Assembly: GCF_011250515.1 (NCBI RefSeq)
Contig: NZ_JAANOP010000002.1
Coordinates: 124,001-188,000, forward strand
DNA length: 64,000 bases
Origin: Aquirufa ecclesiirivi
GTDB taxonomy: Bacteria > Bacteroidota > Bacteroidia > Cytophagales > Spirosomataceae
Direction of reading: 5' to 3'
The notes under the pieces are model-generated. The model had not been told where the DNA came from. It searched no databases and saw only the letters and a program-made list of their open reading frames with translations. Positions 23,920 to 33,516 of this stretch are shown here, piece by piece. Position numbers and translations under genes: made by a program. The first letter of the stretch is position 1. Each line of letters opens with the position of its first letter.

Positions 23920-26637
23920 TTAAAATAGGCCTAATTGTTCTCCAGTCCCTAAATCTTTGTGATCAGGTGGCAAATTCTTGATTTCAAATGGGATATCATC
24001 AACTTCTTTTGAATCAGTATCTGATTCTCCAGTATTATTATTTTCTTCTGATTCAGTTTCAGCTATTTCAATGTCTCCAGCAAGATTTTTTATGATGAAT
24101 TCAGGTTCATCATCTCCACTTACCATTAGACTTTCATCTTCTGGTTGATTGGGTGCTTTTTCTTCGGTATCGATGAATTGTAAATCAGTTAATTTAGGAT
24201 AGTTCAGCTTATTTCCGATGGCTTTCCAACCACGCACTTCCCCTAATTCTGAGATCGGTAATAATTCTACTTGATTCGTTTTTCCATCTGGTTTATGTTT
24301 AATCTGCACATTGGGAGCATAATTGTCCGTTGCAGCAATCAATCGCGAAGCTTTATGATCCGATATAAACAAGAATTTCTTGTCGATGGTCGTCGTTTCT
24401 AACTTAAACCTTTTGATAAAATGATTTTTACTTGCTCCATCAATATAAACAGCAGAGATAATGCTATTAGCTTCATATTTTTTCAAATACAATATCTCAT
24501 CAGCTGTGTAACGATTGGTTAATTCGAAATTAGTCAATTCGTAATTCCCAGATTTGTAGAGAACTAAAATGCTATCCTTGGGCTCAAAGTTCCCTATAAA
24601 TTGACCATGTTCATCTCGGTTCAAGCGCCCAACTGTGGCATCATACCAAATATCTACTCCTCCAAGCGTGGATACCCCAGCTGATTTTTGAACAATTTTT
24701 CTAACAGGATATTTGGTCAACACATTACCTAATGATTCCCGTCCTTTAATCGCTAATTTGGCAAAATCATAATCAAATTGCTTGATTTTGGCGGTGCAAT
24801 TGGCCGTTAAATTAACTTGAATAATTTCAGCTTCCCCATTTTCATTGGCAGAGAAATAAGTGATTTTCGACTTCGCATTGTCACTTACTAATTTATATTC
24901 TCGGTCACGGGTTACGGAAGTAACTTTAAATCGTTTGACATAAGAAATTCCATTTTTCCCGTCAAAATAGACCAAATTATATACTTTTCGATCATCATTT
25001 TTCTTAAATACGGAACAATACAAAATGTCCTTACCTACAAATACTTTCTCTTGTACCTTGGTCACAACGCAGGTACCATTTTGACGAAATACAATGATAT
25101 CATCGATATCAGAACAATCCATAAGATACTCGTCTTTTTTCAAGCCATATCCGATGAATCCATCCGTACGATTTACATATAATTTTTGGTTGGCAGCTGC
25201 TACGACGGTGGCAGTGATGGTGTTAAAGTTTTGAATTTCAGTCTTTCGTTCTCTACCCTTACCGTATTTTTGTAACAGGTTTTTGAAATAGTTGATCGCA
25301 TAAGTGATCAAATTAGCCAAATGATGTTCAACCTCTTTCAATTCTTCTTCCAAACGCTTCATGGCTTCATCGGCCTTGAATGCATCGAATTTTGAGATAC
25401 GTTTGATGCGAATTTCTAATAAGCGTAAGATGTCTTCCTCAACAATTTCACGGTAAAAATCCTTTTTGAATGGCTCCAAACCCCTATCAACCATCTCGAT
25501 GACCGATTCAAAGGTTTCACATTCCTCAATATCTCGGTAAATCCGATTTTCAATGAATATTTTCTCCAATGAACTGAAAAGGATACGCTCCATCAGTTCT
25601 GCTCTCCTGATTTCTAGTTCCTGTTTCAGTAAATCAACCGTTTGATTTGTACTTACTTTAAGGATTTCTGAAATACCTACAAAATGAGGTTTTTCATCAA
25701 TAATGACACAAGCATTCGGTGAAATAGAGATTTCACAATCGGTGAAAGCATAGAGTGCATCTATAGTCACATCTGGCGAAATGCCTGGAGCCAATTGTAT
25801 TTGAATTTCAACGTCTTTGGCTGTATTATCAATGACCTTTTTGATCTTAATTTTTCCAGTGTCATTGGCTTTTATAATGGAATCAATCAGAGAAGTAGTA
25901 GTGGTGGAATAAGGTATATCCTTGATTACCAAGGTCTTCTTATCTGCTTCTTCAATCTTAGCTCGAATTCTAATTTTTCCTCCACGCAAGCCATCATTGT
26001 AATTTGATGCATCTAGTAGTCCCCCTGTTAAGAAATCAGGTAATAGTTCCACTTTTTTATTATTCAATAAATCGATGGAAGCCTGTAATATTTCACAAAA
26101 ATTATGAGGCATGATTTTGGTCGCTAAACCTACTGCAATACCCTCAACTCCTTGTGCTAGTAATAATGGAAATTTTATAGGTAATGTGATGGGTTCTTTT
26201 TTACGCCCATCGTATGACAATTGCCATTTGGTGGTTTGGTTATTAAAAACGACATCATTGGCAAACTTGGATAGTCTTACTTCGATATAACGAGCTGCGG
26301 CAGCACTGTCTCCCGTGCGCATATCTCCCCAGTTTCCTTGGCAATCAAATAGTAATTCCTTTTGCCCTAGATTCACCATGGCATCTGTGATGGAAGCATC
26401 TCCGTGAGGGTGATACTGCATGGTTTGACCTACCACATTGGCTACTTTGTTAAAGCGACCATCGTCCATCTCCCTCAAAGCATGAAGAATCCTTCTTTGT
26501 ACAGGTTTTAATCCGTCTGCTACGGCTGGAACAGCGCGTTCAAGAATTACGTAAGAGGCATATTCTAAAAACCAATTTTCGTACATTCCTGCCACGGCAA
26601 TTTGATTTTGCAAGCTGCCATCCAATGATTCATCCAT
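23920..26637 (-). CDS. parC: DNA topoisomerase IV subunit A
   Basis: This 905-residue type IIA topoisomerase A subunit has the breakage-reunion core at 20-450: YASYVILERAVPAVADGLKPVQRR, YHPHGDASI, and SAAAARYIEVRL with catalytic Tyr117. The C-terminal half (about 480-830) is a beta-pinwheel-like domain lacking an obvious GyrA box. It ends in an acidic, probably disordered tail (about 830-905, ESEENNNTGESDTDSKE). The missing GyrA box and Bacteroidota-style length favour ParC over GyrA. The partner gene parE is 20 kb away on the other strand. It heads downstream towards the UMF1 transporter and follows the Nudix gene by 9 bases. Confidence 0.92.
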   Translation of the reverse strand: MDESLDGSLQNQIAVAGMYENWFLEYASYVILERAVPAVADGLKPVQRRILHALREMDDGRFNKVANVVGQTMQYHPHGDASITDAMVNLGQKELLFDCQGNWGDMRTGDSAAAARYIEVRLSKFANDVVFNNQTTKWQLSYDGRKKEPITLPIKFPLLLAQGVEGIAVGLATKIMPHNFCEILQASIDLLNNKKVELLPDFLTGGLLDASNYNDGLRGGKIRIRAKIEEADKKTLVIKDIPYSTTTTSLIDSIIKANDTGKIKIKKVIDNTAKDVEIQIQLAPGISPDVTIDALYAFTDCEISISPNACVIIDEKPHFVGISEILKVSTNQTVDLLKQELEIRRAELMERILFSSLEKIFIENRIYRDIEECETFESVIEMVDRGLEPFKKDFYREIVEEDILRLLEIRIKRISKFDAFKADEAMKRLEEELKEVEHHLANLITYAINYFKNLLQKYGKGRERKTEIQNFNTITATVVAAANQKLYVNRTDGFIGYGLKKDEYLMDCSDIDDIIVFRQNGTCVVTKVQEKVFVGKDILYCSVFKKNDDRKVYNLVYFDGKNGISYVKRFKVTSVTRDREYKLVSDNAKSKITYFSANENGEAEIIQVNLTANCTAKIKQFDYDFAKLAIKGRESLGNVLTKYPVRKIVQKSAGVSTLGGVDIWYDATVGRLNRDEHGQFIGNFEPKDSILVLYKSGNYELTNFELTNRYTADEILYLKKYEANSIISAVYIDGASKNHFIKRFKLETTTIDKKFLFISDHKASRLIAATDNYAPNVQIKHKPDGKTNQVELLPISELGEVRGWKAIGNKLNYPKLTDLQFIDTEEKAPNQPEDESLMVSGDDEPEFIIKNLAGDIEIAETESEENNNTGESDTDSKEVDDIPFEIKNLPPDHKDLGTGEQLGLF

Positions 26638-26646
26638 ATAATCGAA

Positions 26647-27222
26647 CTATAATGTTAACTCCCCTATTTTTAGGTGGAATAATTGGTATAAAAATAAGGC
26701 TGTAGCACCCCAAATAACTTCACCTTCAAATTCAAATTGAGGGGCCCAATAGGTCTCATTTTGAATCTTTAATTGATGCGCTTTTAATTGCGAACTATCT
26801 TGGAAATGTGACACAGGTATTTCAAAAATACGATTTATTTCTCGTTTATCTAAAACGTAATTTTGCTTTTCTTCTAAGACAACAAAATAAGGCTGAACCC
26901 AATAATTGGATACCATGACCCAAACAGGTTCCAATGCCTGCAAGGCTTCATAAGGTACATCAATCCCGATTTCTTCCTTTACTTCTCGTATGGCAGTAAC
27001 TTTCAAATCCAGATCAGATAATTCCTGTTTTCCTCCTGGAAAAGCCATTTGTCCTGAATGTGCTCCATCGTATTCATTTCGCTTTATCAATACTATAGTA
27101 TGCTGATCCACATTTTTATGAATGATGGCCACCACCGCTGCATATCGAGCATTATCTTTCACCGATTCCATTTGCATGAAACTTTGATGTAGATTAAAAA
27201 TGGGCTCAAACATTTCTTTCAT
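26647..27222 (-). CDS. Nudix hydrolase, CoA-pyrophosphatase-like (NudL type)
   Basis: This 191-residue protein has the Nudix box region FPGGKQELSDLDLKVTAIR followed by EVKEEIGI (about 61-87), with the catalytic REVKEE glutamates. The spacing after GGK and the downstream ILEPVWVMVSNYWVQPYFV-like segment resemble the CoA pyrophosphatase (NudL/PCD1) subgroup, which cleaves CoA to phosphopantetheine and adenosine phosphate. It sits between the FAD dehydrogenase (10 bases) and parC (9 bases) in one minus-strand unit. Family firm, substrate probable. Confidence 0.86.
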   Translation of the reverse strand: MKEMFEPIFNLHQSFMQMESVKDNARYAAVVAIIHKNVDQHTIVLIKRNEYDGAHSGQMAFPGGKQELSDLDLKVTAIREVKEEIGIDVPYEALQALEPVWVMVSNYWVQPYFVVLEEKQNYVLDKREINRIFEIPVSHFQDSSQLKAHQLKIQNETYWAPQFEFEGEVIWGATALFLYQLFHLKIGELTL

Positions 27223-27232
27223 CTAAAATTTT

Positions 27233-28792
27233 CTATTTAGACATGGCTTCTGCGCATCGAATTCCATCCAAAGCCGCTGACATAATTCCACCAGCATAAC
27301 CCGCTCCTTCTCCACAAGGATATAATCCTTTAATTTCTGGGTGCTCTAGGCTCTCCTGATCTCTAGGTATTTTTATTGGGGAAGATGTTCTACTTTCTAA
27401 ACCAATGATTTGACCAATATTGGTAGAAAAATTGGGTATTTTTTTGTTAAAGTCGCTCAATCCTAAGGCTAATGGCTCCGCTATAAAATCGGGTAAAAAA
27501 TCCCGCATTTCTCCTGGTATTAAGCCTGGAACATAAGATGTTTCATGAGAAGATTTGCTGGTCTTCTTTTGGATAAAATCTAAAGTTAATTGTGAAATGG
27601 CCTTTTGCGTTCCTCCAGATAAGGCATGTGCTTTTTGCTCTAAAGATTCTTGCAAATACATACCCGCTAATGCTCCTTCAGATTTAAAAGCAGACCAATC
27701 ATTTTCCAATAAACTAACAACTATACCTGAATTCGCATAATGAGAATCTCGTCGAGAAGGCGACATACCATTCACCACCACCTGATTTTGGCTAGTAGCA
27801 GAGGGAACAATGAAACCACCAGGGCACATGCAAAATGAGAAAACGCCTCTTTGCATACCTTGATACTTAGTCTGACTTACCAAACTAAAACTGGCAGGTG
27901 GTAAATATTCAGGTCTTTGTTTTGTTTTATATTGACAAGTGTCTATCAGGGCTTGTCGATGTTCAATTCGAACACCAATAGCAAAACCTTTGGACTCGAT
28001 CAAAATGTTTTTTTGTCTTAATAATTCAAAAATATCACGTGCGGAATGTCCTGTCGCTAAAAGAAGCTTATCTGCCGTAAATTCTTGATTTTGAGCAGTA
28101 ATTACTCCTTTGATTTGCTTATTCTGAACAATAAAATCAATAACTCGTTGATGGAAATGCACCTCTCCTCCTGCCTCTATAATGGCATCTCGCATGGATG
28201 CTATGATGGCAGGTAATTTATTGGTTCCTATATGTGGATGGGCTTCAAACAAGATATTTGCATCTGCACCATGCGCAACAAAAGTTTCTAAAACAGATTT
28301 TATATCCCCTCTTTTGGTACTTCTAGTATATAATTTTCCATCAGAATAGGTTCCCGCTCCTCCTTCGCCAAAACAATAGTTACTATCAGAATCAACGATG
28401 TTAAAACGATTGATGGCAGCCAAATCTCTTCTTCTTTCGCGTACGTCTTTTCCTCTTTCTAAAACGATAGGTTTAATACCCAATTGAATGAGTCGAATCG
28501 CCGCAAATAAACCAGCTGGACCGCTTCCAACGATGATTACCTGTTTAGCATTAGGATGGAGCTGCTTTAATTTGGATAGATGTTGTAAAGAGAAATCGTG
28601 GTTCTTCTCATAAAAGCCAATGCGCAAATTGACTTTTATTTGTCGACTTCTTGCATCAATCGATTTTTTCTCGATTCGATATTGGCAGCTATTTAATAGA
28701 TTTGTACCTAATTCAGAAATAAGAAAGGCTCGAAGCAATTCAGGAGAATGAGCTATTTCTGGACTGACTACAAAATCTTTTAGTTCTAACAT
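27233..28792 (-). CDS. NAD(P)/FAD-dependent dehydrogenase (BT_3686-like family)
   Basis: This 519-residue flavoprotein has an N-terminal RNA-binding-like alpha/beta region (1-80), then the FAD fold VIIVGSGPAGLFAAIRL (84-100). ERGKDVRERRRDL, CFGEGGAGTYSDGKLYTR and the C-terminal FAD block PCGEGAGYAGGIMSAALDG are characteristic of this widespread uncharacterised family. FSFCMCPGGFIVPS is another conserved block with cysteines. The physiological substrate is unknown. It is the first gene of the Nudix-parC-MFS unit and diverges from the DUF255 gene with 40 bases between starts. Confidence 0.88.
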   Translation of the reverse strand: MLELKDFVVSPEIAHSPELLRAFLISELGTNLLNSCQYRIEKKSIDARSRQIKVNLRIGFYEKNHDFSLQHLSKLKQLHPNAKQVIIVGSGPAGLFAAIRLIQLGIKPIVLERGKDVRERRRDLAAINRFNIVDSDSNYCFGEGGAGTYSDGKLYTRSTKRGDIKSVLETFVAHGADANILFEAHPHIGTNKLPAIIASMRDAIIEAGGEVHFHQRVIDFIVQNKQIKGVITAQNQEFTADKLLLATGHSARDIFELLRQKNILIESKGFAIGVRIEHRQALIDTCQYKTKQRPEYLPPASFSLVSQTKYQGMQRGVFSFCMCPGGFIVPSATSQNQVVVNGMSPSRRDSHYANSGIVVSLLENDWSAFKSEGALAGMYLQESLEQKAHALSGGTQKAISQLTLDFIQKKTSKSSHETSYVPGLIPGEMRDFLPDFIAEPLALGLSDFNKKIPNFSTNIGQIIGLESRTSSPIKIPRDQESLEHPEIKGLYPCGEGAGYAGGIMSAALDGIRCAEAMSK

Positions 28793-28794
28793 CG

Positions 28795-28816
28795 TGTAAA
28801 TTTGTACGAATTTACA
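28795..28816. repeat. inverted repeat in divergent promoter region
   Basis: TGTAAATT (28795-28802) and AATTTACA (28809-28816) form an 8-bp perfect inverted repeat with a 6-base spacer. It overlaps the -7 element of each divergent gene, so it may be a regulator site or simply reflect opposing promoters. Confidence 0.5.
28797..28804 (+). promoter_or_regulatory. candidate -7 element for the DUF255 gene
   Basis: TAAATTTG matches TAnnTTTG and ends 28 bases before the ATG at 28833. No TTG at -33 is seen. Confidence 0.45.
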
Positions 28817-28822
28817 AAAATA
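28815..28822 (-). promoter_or_regulatory. candidate -7 element for the FAD dehydrogenase operon
   Basis: On the minus strand this reads TATTTTTG, matching TAnnTTTG, with its last base 23 bases from the ATG at 28792. The expected TTG is not at a good distance. Confidence 0.45.
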
Positions 28823-28832
28823 CTATCTTTTA

Positions 28833-30782
28833 ATGAACCAGCTTCAGCATCAAGTTAGCCCCTATTTATTACAACATCAGCATAATCCTGTTCACTGGCA
28901 ACCTTGGGGGCCAGAAGCATTGCAGCAAGCTAAAGATGAGGATAAATTAATATTGGTTAGTATTGGATATGCGGCTTGTCATTGGTGCCATGTGATGGAA
29001 AAAGAATGTTTTGAAAACCAAGAAGTAGCGGATTTGATGAATAAATATTTTATCAATATCAAGGTTGACCGAGAAGAAAGGCCCGATGTGGACATGATTT
29101 ATATGGATGCAATCCAACAAATGGGATTATCAGGAGGATGGCCTTTGAATGTATTTTTAATGCCTTCACAAAAACCATTTTATGGGGGAACCTATTTCCC
29201 GAAAGTAAAATGGATGAATATCTTAAGTTCAGTACAAAATGCCTTCGTAGAACATCGTGCTGAATTGGAAGCTTCTGCGGAAGGATTTGCCAATTCAATC
29301 TCAGATAAAGCTTCCCTTTTTCAAATCATGGATATAGAATCGAGTCCTAGTTTCATTCCTACAAGTTTAAAGATTATTGTGGGGAATATGGATCCTGTAT
29401 TTGGAGGGATGAATAAAGCTCCGAAGTTCCCATTACCTTCTTTACTAAAGTATTTGGAATCGATTCCCTCTACATTGGGAAAAGAAATCCAATCATTTCA
29501 GGCATCTGATGTTCAATTAAGTCGTATGGCTCAAGGTGGGATTTTTGATCAATTGGTAGGAGGTTTTTCTCGTTATTCAGTTGATTCGGAATGGTTTGCT
29601 CCACATTTTGAAAAAATGCTATACGATAATGGGCAATTGTTGGAAGTATACGCTGCGGCATATACTCGAACCAAAAATCCTCTCTATTCGGAAGTTCTCA
29701 TTCAAACGATTCAGTTTTTAAATTCGGAATTAAAAGCTGAAAATGGCCTTTATTATGCTTCTTTAGATGCTGATAGCGAAGGGATTGAGGGTTTATTTTA
29801 TACCTGGCCCTATGAGAAAGTGAATGAAATTATACCTTCCTTAGAAAACCCCGAATTTTACCGTACCTACAGTATTTTGCCCAATGGAAATTGGGAAGAT
29901 GCCCGAAATATTTTGTTTAAAAAAGAGGCCAGCTTAAACTATAAATTTAAAGATGAATTAAGCCTACTTTTAGCAGAAAGAAATACTCGAATTAGGCCAG
30001 AAACAGATATCAAGCAAATATTGGCGTGGAACGCTTACCTACTTGCTGGATTAGTTGCAGCTTATCAAGCTCTTTATTCTGCTGAAATAAAACAAGATGC
30101 ATTGAACTTAGCGGATGCCATTGAAAAGCACTTATTGAAGGTAGATGGGTCTTGCTTGCATCAAGCCTCCTTTTCGGGAAATCCCATTGAAGGTTTTTTA
30201 GACGATTATGCGGCGACTGCCCTTGCGTTTATTCAATTGTATTTAGTAACATTTGATAAAAAATACTTGGAAATTGCCAGTAAGCTTGTTGAAAAGGCTT
30301 CCGAATTGTTTGAATCCAAAGAAGCGAATTTTGCTTTATACCTTTATGCTCAAAATAAGAATAATGAATTAATTGCAGATAAAGTTGAATTCACCGATTC
30401 GGTTTGTCCATCTTCAAATTCAATGCTTTGTGAAGCTTTACTTTGGATAGGATTAATTCAATCGCAAGTCAATTGTACTTTGCGAGCTCAACAAATGCTG
30501 GAAACAGTTATGTCGAAGGCTCAATCCAACCCCTCCTATTTTTCTAATTGGTTACGTATATATTCTCAATGGTTTGAAAACCCTCAAGCGATGATCAAGT
30601 TTGATCTTACATATGTGATGGATCAGGGATTGATGGATACTATGCGCGACATCAATCGGACCTTGATTCCTGTGGAGAACTTGCCTGAGAACAAACATTT
30701 TTTAGTTTGCGTAGGAAACCATTGTTTAGCGCCAGTTAGTACCTGGGACGAATTACAAGCTCAATGGAAAGAGCTTATTTAA
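28833..30782 (+). CDS. DUF255 thioredoxin-domain protein (YyaL/SPATA20 family)
   Basis: This 649-residue protein has an N-terminal thioredoxin-like domain (about 1-165) with IGYAACHWCHVME (44-56; Cys49-x2-Cys52), DREERPDVD and SGGWPLNVFLMP, the standard signature of this family. It is followed by a six-hairpin glycosidase-like alpha/alpha barrel (about 180-560). AGGIFDQLVGGFSRYSVDSEW-type sequence and LYDNGQLLEVYA mark the second domain. The family is widespread but its biochemical role is not settled. No signal peptide. Its stop overlaps ruvC by 8 bases on the opposite strand. Confidence 0.92.
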   Translation: MNQLQHQVSPYLLQHQHNPVHWQPWGPEALQQAKDEDKLILVSIGYAACHWCHVMEKECFENQEVADLMNKYFINIKVDREERPDVDMIYMDAIQQMGLSGGWPLNVFLMPSQKPFYGGTYFPKVKWMNILSSVQNAFVEHRAELEASAEGFANSISDKASLFQIMDIESSPSFIPTSLKIIVGNMDPVFGGMNKAPKFPLPSLLKYLESIPSTLGKEIQSFQASDVQLSRMAQGGIFDQLVGGFSRYSVDSEWFAPHFEKMLYDNGQLLEVYAAAYTRTKNPLYSEVLIQTIQFLNSELKAENGLYYASLDADSEGIEGLFYTWPYEKVNEIIPSLENPEFYRTYSILPNGNWEDARNILFKKEASLNYKFKDELSLLLAERNTRIRPETDIKQILAWNAYLLAGLVAAYQALYSAEIKQDALNLADAIEKHLLKVDGSCLHQASFSGNPIEGFLDDYAATALAFIQLYLVTFDKKYLEIASKLVEKASELFESKEANFALYLYAQNKNNELIADKVEFTDSVCPSSNSMLCEALLWIGLIQSQVNCTLRAQQMLETVMSKAQSNPSYFSNWLRIYSQWFENPQAMIKFDLTYVMDQGLMDTMRDINRTLIPVENLPENKHFLVCVGNHCLAPVSTWDELQAQWKELI

Positions 30783-31347
30783 TTCTTTCTGGGTTTTCTG
30801 AAACAAAGGCTCCCCATCCTTTTTTAGTTCCTTTGACAGAGGAGGAAATATTATTTTGGTGGAAATGATGGCAAATAGCTATGCCAAGTGCATCAGTGGC
30901 ATCAAATAATTTTGAATCTAACTTGATGCCGGCGATTACTTCTACCATTTTGGCTACTTGTTCTTTGGACGCATTACCATTTCCTGTGACAGATTGCTTG
31001 ATTTTTTTGGGTTCATACTCCACAATGGGAATGCCTTTGGAAAATGCCAGTGACATGACCATGCCTTGAACACGACCTAATTTCAACATTGATTGAATAT
31101 TTTTACCGAAAAATGGAGATTCAATGGCTATTTCATCGGGTAAGAATTCTTCAATAATACCCAATACTCGTTCATGTATCTTGAGAAATTTGGCACCTTG
31201 AGTGGTGTATTTTGTCAGGTTTAATACACCGTATTGCAAGACAGTAACTTTAGCTTTGTCAATTTTTAATAAGCCATATCCCAAAAAGCGAGTACCTGGG
31301 TCAATCCCTAAAATTATTTTTTCTGCACCTGAACTCGTAATTTGCAT
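30775..31347 (-). CDS. ruvC: crossover junction endodeoxyribonuclease RuvC
   Basis: This 190-residue RNase-H-fold nuclease has ILGIDPGTRFLGYG with Asp16, AIESPFFGKN with the second acidic residue, and the C-terminal KLFDATDALGIAICHH with the final catalytic Asp residues. It cuts Holliday junctions with RuvAB. It diverges from the polysaccharide deacetylase gene, and its 3' end overlaps the DUF255 gene. Confidence 0.96.
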   Translation of the reverse strand: MQITSSGAEKIILGIDPGTRFLGYGLLKIDKAKVTVLQYGVLNLTKYTTQGAKFLKIHERVLGIIEEFLPDEIAIESPFFGKNIQSMLKLGRVQGMVMSLAFSKGIPIVEYEPKKIKQSVTGNGNASKEQVAKMVEVIAGIKLDSKLFDATDALGIAICHHFHQNNISSSVKGTKKGWGAFVSENPERIK

Positions 31348-31367
31348 GAATATTGGATCTGAATACT

Positions 31368-31997
31368 ATGTTCATTCATCGTTTACCTTCTTTTGTGCCT
31401 GCAATTCTCCCTAATTTGATTTGGGAGAAAAAAGCAGATGCAACAGAAAATAAAGTGTATTTCACTTTTGATGATGGACCTAGTCCTGAAATTACCAATT
31501 TTGTTTTAGAAGAGTTAGATAAATTTCAGGCAAAAGCTACTTTTTTTTGCATTGGAAAAAATATGCGCTCATTTCCAGATCTTGCCCAAACAGTACATGT
31601 AGCAGGTCATAGTTTAGGAAATCATACGATGAATCATGTCAATGCTTGGAAAGTATCTCATGAAGCATATCTAGCTAATAAAATGGCTTGCGATGAAGTT
31701 TTTTCAGAAATGGGTATTTCAAGTATTGGCTTTAGACCTCCTTATGGACGGGTCAATCGAGCCCTTATTAATCAAGTTGCTGAATTTGGACCAATATACA
31801 TGTGGACTTTGTTAACAGGTGATTATAATTCAAGTTTGTCTCATGTCTCTATTACTAAAAATTGCCTGAAAAATATTCAATCTGGTTCTATCATTGTTTT
31901 TCATGATAGTCAAAAAGCCTATCCTCATTTAAAAATTATTTTGCCTGAATTTTTAGCTTATTGTCGCGACAATGGCTTCCAATTATCCGCCTTATGA
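31368..31997 (+). CDS. polysaccharide deacetylase family protein (NodB homology)
   Basis: This 209-residue carbohydrate-esterase-4 fold shows VYFTFDDGPSP (30-40; Asp35 catalytic base, Asp36 metal), GNHTMNH with the two metal histidines, RPPYG, and IIVFHDS near the end. It removes acetyl groups from N-acetyl sugars in peptidoglycan or polysaccharide. No signal peptide is evident, so export is uncertain. The ATG at 31368 is preferred to a TTG at 31353, which would sit 6 bases from the ruvC start. It overlaps tatD by four bases (ATGA). Confidence 0.9.
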   Translation: MFIHRLPSFVPAILPNLIWEKKADATENKVYFTFDDGPSPEITNFVLEELDKFQAKATFFCIGKNMRSFPDLAQTVHVAGHSLGNHTMNHVNAWKVSHEAYLANKMACDEVFSEMGISSIGFRPPYGRVNRALINQVAEFGPIYMWTLLTGDYNSSLSHVSITKNCLKNIQSGSIIVFHDSQKAYPHLKIILPEFLAYCRDNGFQLSAL

Positions 31998-32767
31998 TTG
32001 ATACTCACGCTCATTTATATGATGAACATTTTACCCAGCAATGGGATGCTGCTTATGCTGAAATGAAGCAAGCAGGCATTGAAGAGGTTTGGTTGCCTAA
32101 TTGTGATCAGGAATCTTGGTCTTCTTTATGGAATTTATATCAATCAAATACTTCTTTTTGCAAGCCCATGATTGGCTTACATCCCACCTATGTAAAAGAA
32201 GATTATGAGCAGCAACTAGCTTTTTTTCAAAGAGAGTTGCAAAGCAAAAAAGTATTGGCTATTGGTGAAATTGGACTCGATTATTATTGGGATGTAAGTT
32301 TTAGAGATCAACAAATTGCTGCTTTTGAAACTCAATGTCATTGGGCATTAGAACATCATTTGTGGATTGATGTACATTGTAGAAAAGCCTATGCTGATTT
32401 GTTAGCCATTCTAAAAAAGAAGGAATTTAAAGACTTAACAGGAATTATTCACTGTTTCTCTGGCGATGCTCGAGAGGCAAATACCTTAGTAGATTTAGGT
32501 TATACATTGGGAATTGGAGGTGTTTTAACCTATAAAAATGCCAATTTACATCAGGATATTCAACTTGTCCCTTTAGCTAATTTAGTATTAGAAACTGATG
32601 CTCCTTATTTAAGTCCTGTACCTTATCGAGGAAAACCTAACTCCCCTGCTTACTTAGGTTTAATAGCTCAAAAGTTGGCAGATTATCGAGAGATTAGTTT
32701 AGCTGAATTAATTGAAATTACCAATCAAAATGCTCGTGCATTGAAGGCCTATTCAAACTTTAAATAG
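31994..32767 (+). CDS. TatD family metal-dependent hydrolase
   Basis: This 257-residue TIM-barrel hydrolase starts MIDTHAHLYD with the H-x-H metal pair (His5, His7). AIGEIGLDYYW holds the bridging Glu, with DVHCRKAY, IIHCFSGD and LETDAPYLSP completing the family set. TatD proteins act as 3'-5' DNA exonucleases or related metal-dependent deoxyribonucleases. The ATG at 31994 overlaps the upstream stop (ATGA) and begins right at the motif. The last 15 bases overlap the convergent ABC ATPase gene. Confidence 0.92.
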   Translation: MIDTHAHLYDEHFTQQWDAAYAEMKQAGIEEVWLPNCDQESWSSLWNLYQSNTSFCKPMIGLHPTYVKEDYEQQLAFFQRELQSKKVLAIGEIGLDYYWDVSFRDQQIAAFETQCHWALEHHLWIDVHCRKAYADLLAILKKKEFKDLTGIIHCFSGDAREANTLVDLGYTLGIGGVLTYKNANLHQDIQLVPLANLVLETDAPYLSPVPYRGKPNSPAYLGLIAQKLADYREISLAELIEITNQNARALKAYSNFK

Positions 32768-33502
32768 CGCATCAATTTTTTCTTTCCAAATCAACATTGC
32801 TTGTTGCAATGTTACCACATGCTTGTTTTTTGATTTTTTGAAATGATTCCAATCTCCTTGGAAAATTAATTTCCCTTGGTGTAAAATGCCAACTTGCTGA
32901 CTTAAACTTAATATATCCACCAAATCATGGCTAATTAGCAGGCAAGGTATCTTCTCTTCCTCCACTACTTGCTTAAATATTTCTGAAAATTCCAATTTTT
33001 GTTCGGTATCCAACTGACTAAATGGTTCATCCAATACCAATATTTCAATTGGTTTACTAATAGCTTCCAATAAGGCTAATTTTTGTCGTTCCCCTCCAGA
33101 AAGATGCTGTATTTTGGTGTTTTTAACTGATTTTAGCCGAAAACGGATTAAATTTTTCTGAATGAATTTTTCCAAATCTTTGGCTGTCATTTTTTGACCT
33201 AATCGACGAAGGTATTCCTCGACTGTATGGTGAGGCATCAGGTGCAGGTTTTGTGGAACATAGCCAACTTCTTTAAATACTTTAATCAAACGATCCATTT
33301 GGGTGTTTAATTCTTTGCCATTAACTAAGATAGAAGCTTCAGGTTGAATGGTTTGTCCAACAACGATATTGGCGATAGTACTCTTGCCAGAGCCACTTTT
33401 TCCGATGAGAGCAAATATTTCACCTGCTTTTACTTGAAAATGTATATGGTTTAAAGCAAAATGACTTGTAACTTGGTGGTGATTAATTTGAATCTCTAAC
33501 AT
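32753..33502 (-). CDS. orphan ABC transporter ATP-binding protein
   Basis: This 249-residue ABC ATPase has Walker A GKSGSGKST (34-42), signature LSGGERQ (about 134-140), Walker B ILVLDEPFSQLD (about 155-166) and switch His in LISHD. A region after about 200 (GDWNHFKKSKNKH) extends past the ATPase core. No permease or binding protein is adjacent: tatD converges and xylB diverges 14 bases away. The partner and substrate are unknown. Confidence 0.88.
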   Translation of the reverse strand: MLEIQINHHQVTSHFALNHIHFQVKAGEIFALIGKSGSGKSTIANIVVGQTIQPEASILVNGKELNTQMDRLIKVFKEVGYVPQNLHLMPHHTVEEYLRRLGQKMTAKDLEKFIQKNLIRFRLKSVKNTKIQHLSGGERQKLALLEAISKPIEILVLDEPFSQLDTEQKLEFSEIFKQVVEEEKIPCLLISHDLVDILSLSQQVGILHQGKLIFQGDWNHFKKSKNKHVVTLQQAMLIWKEKIDALFKV

Positions 33503-33516
33503 TTAAATAACTTTTT

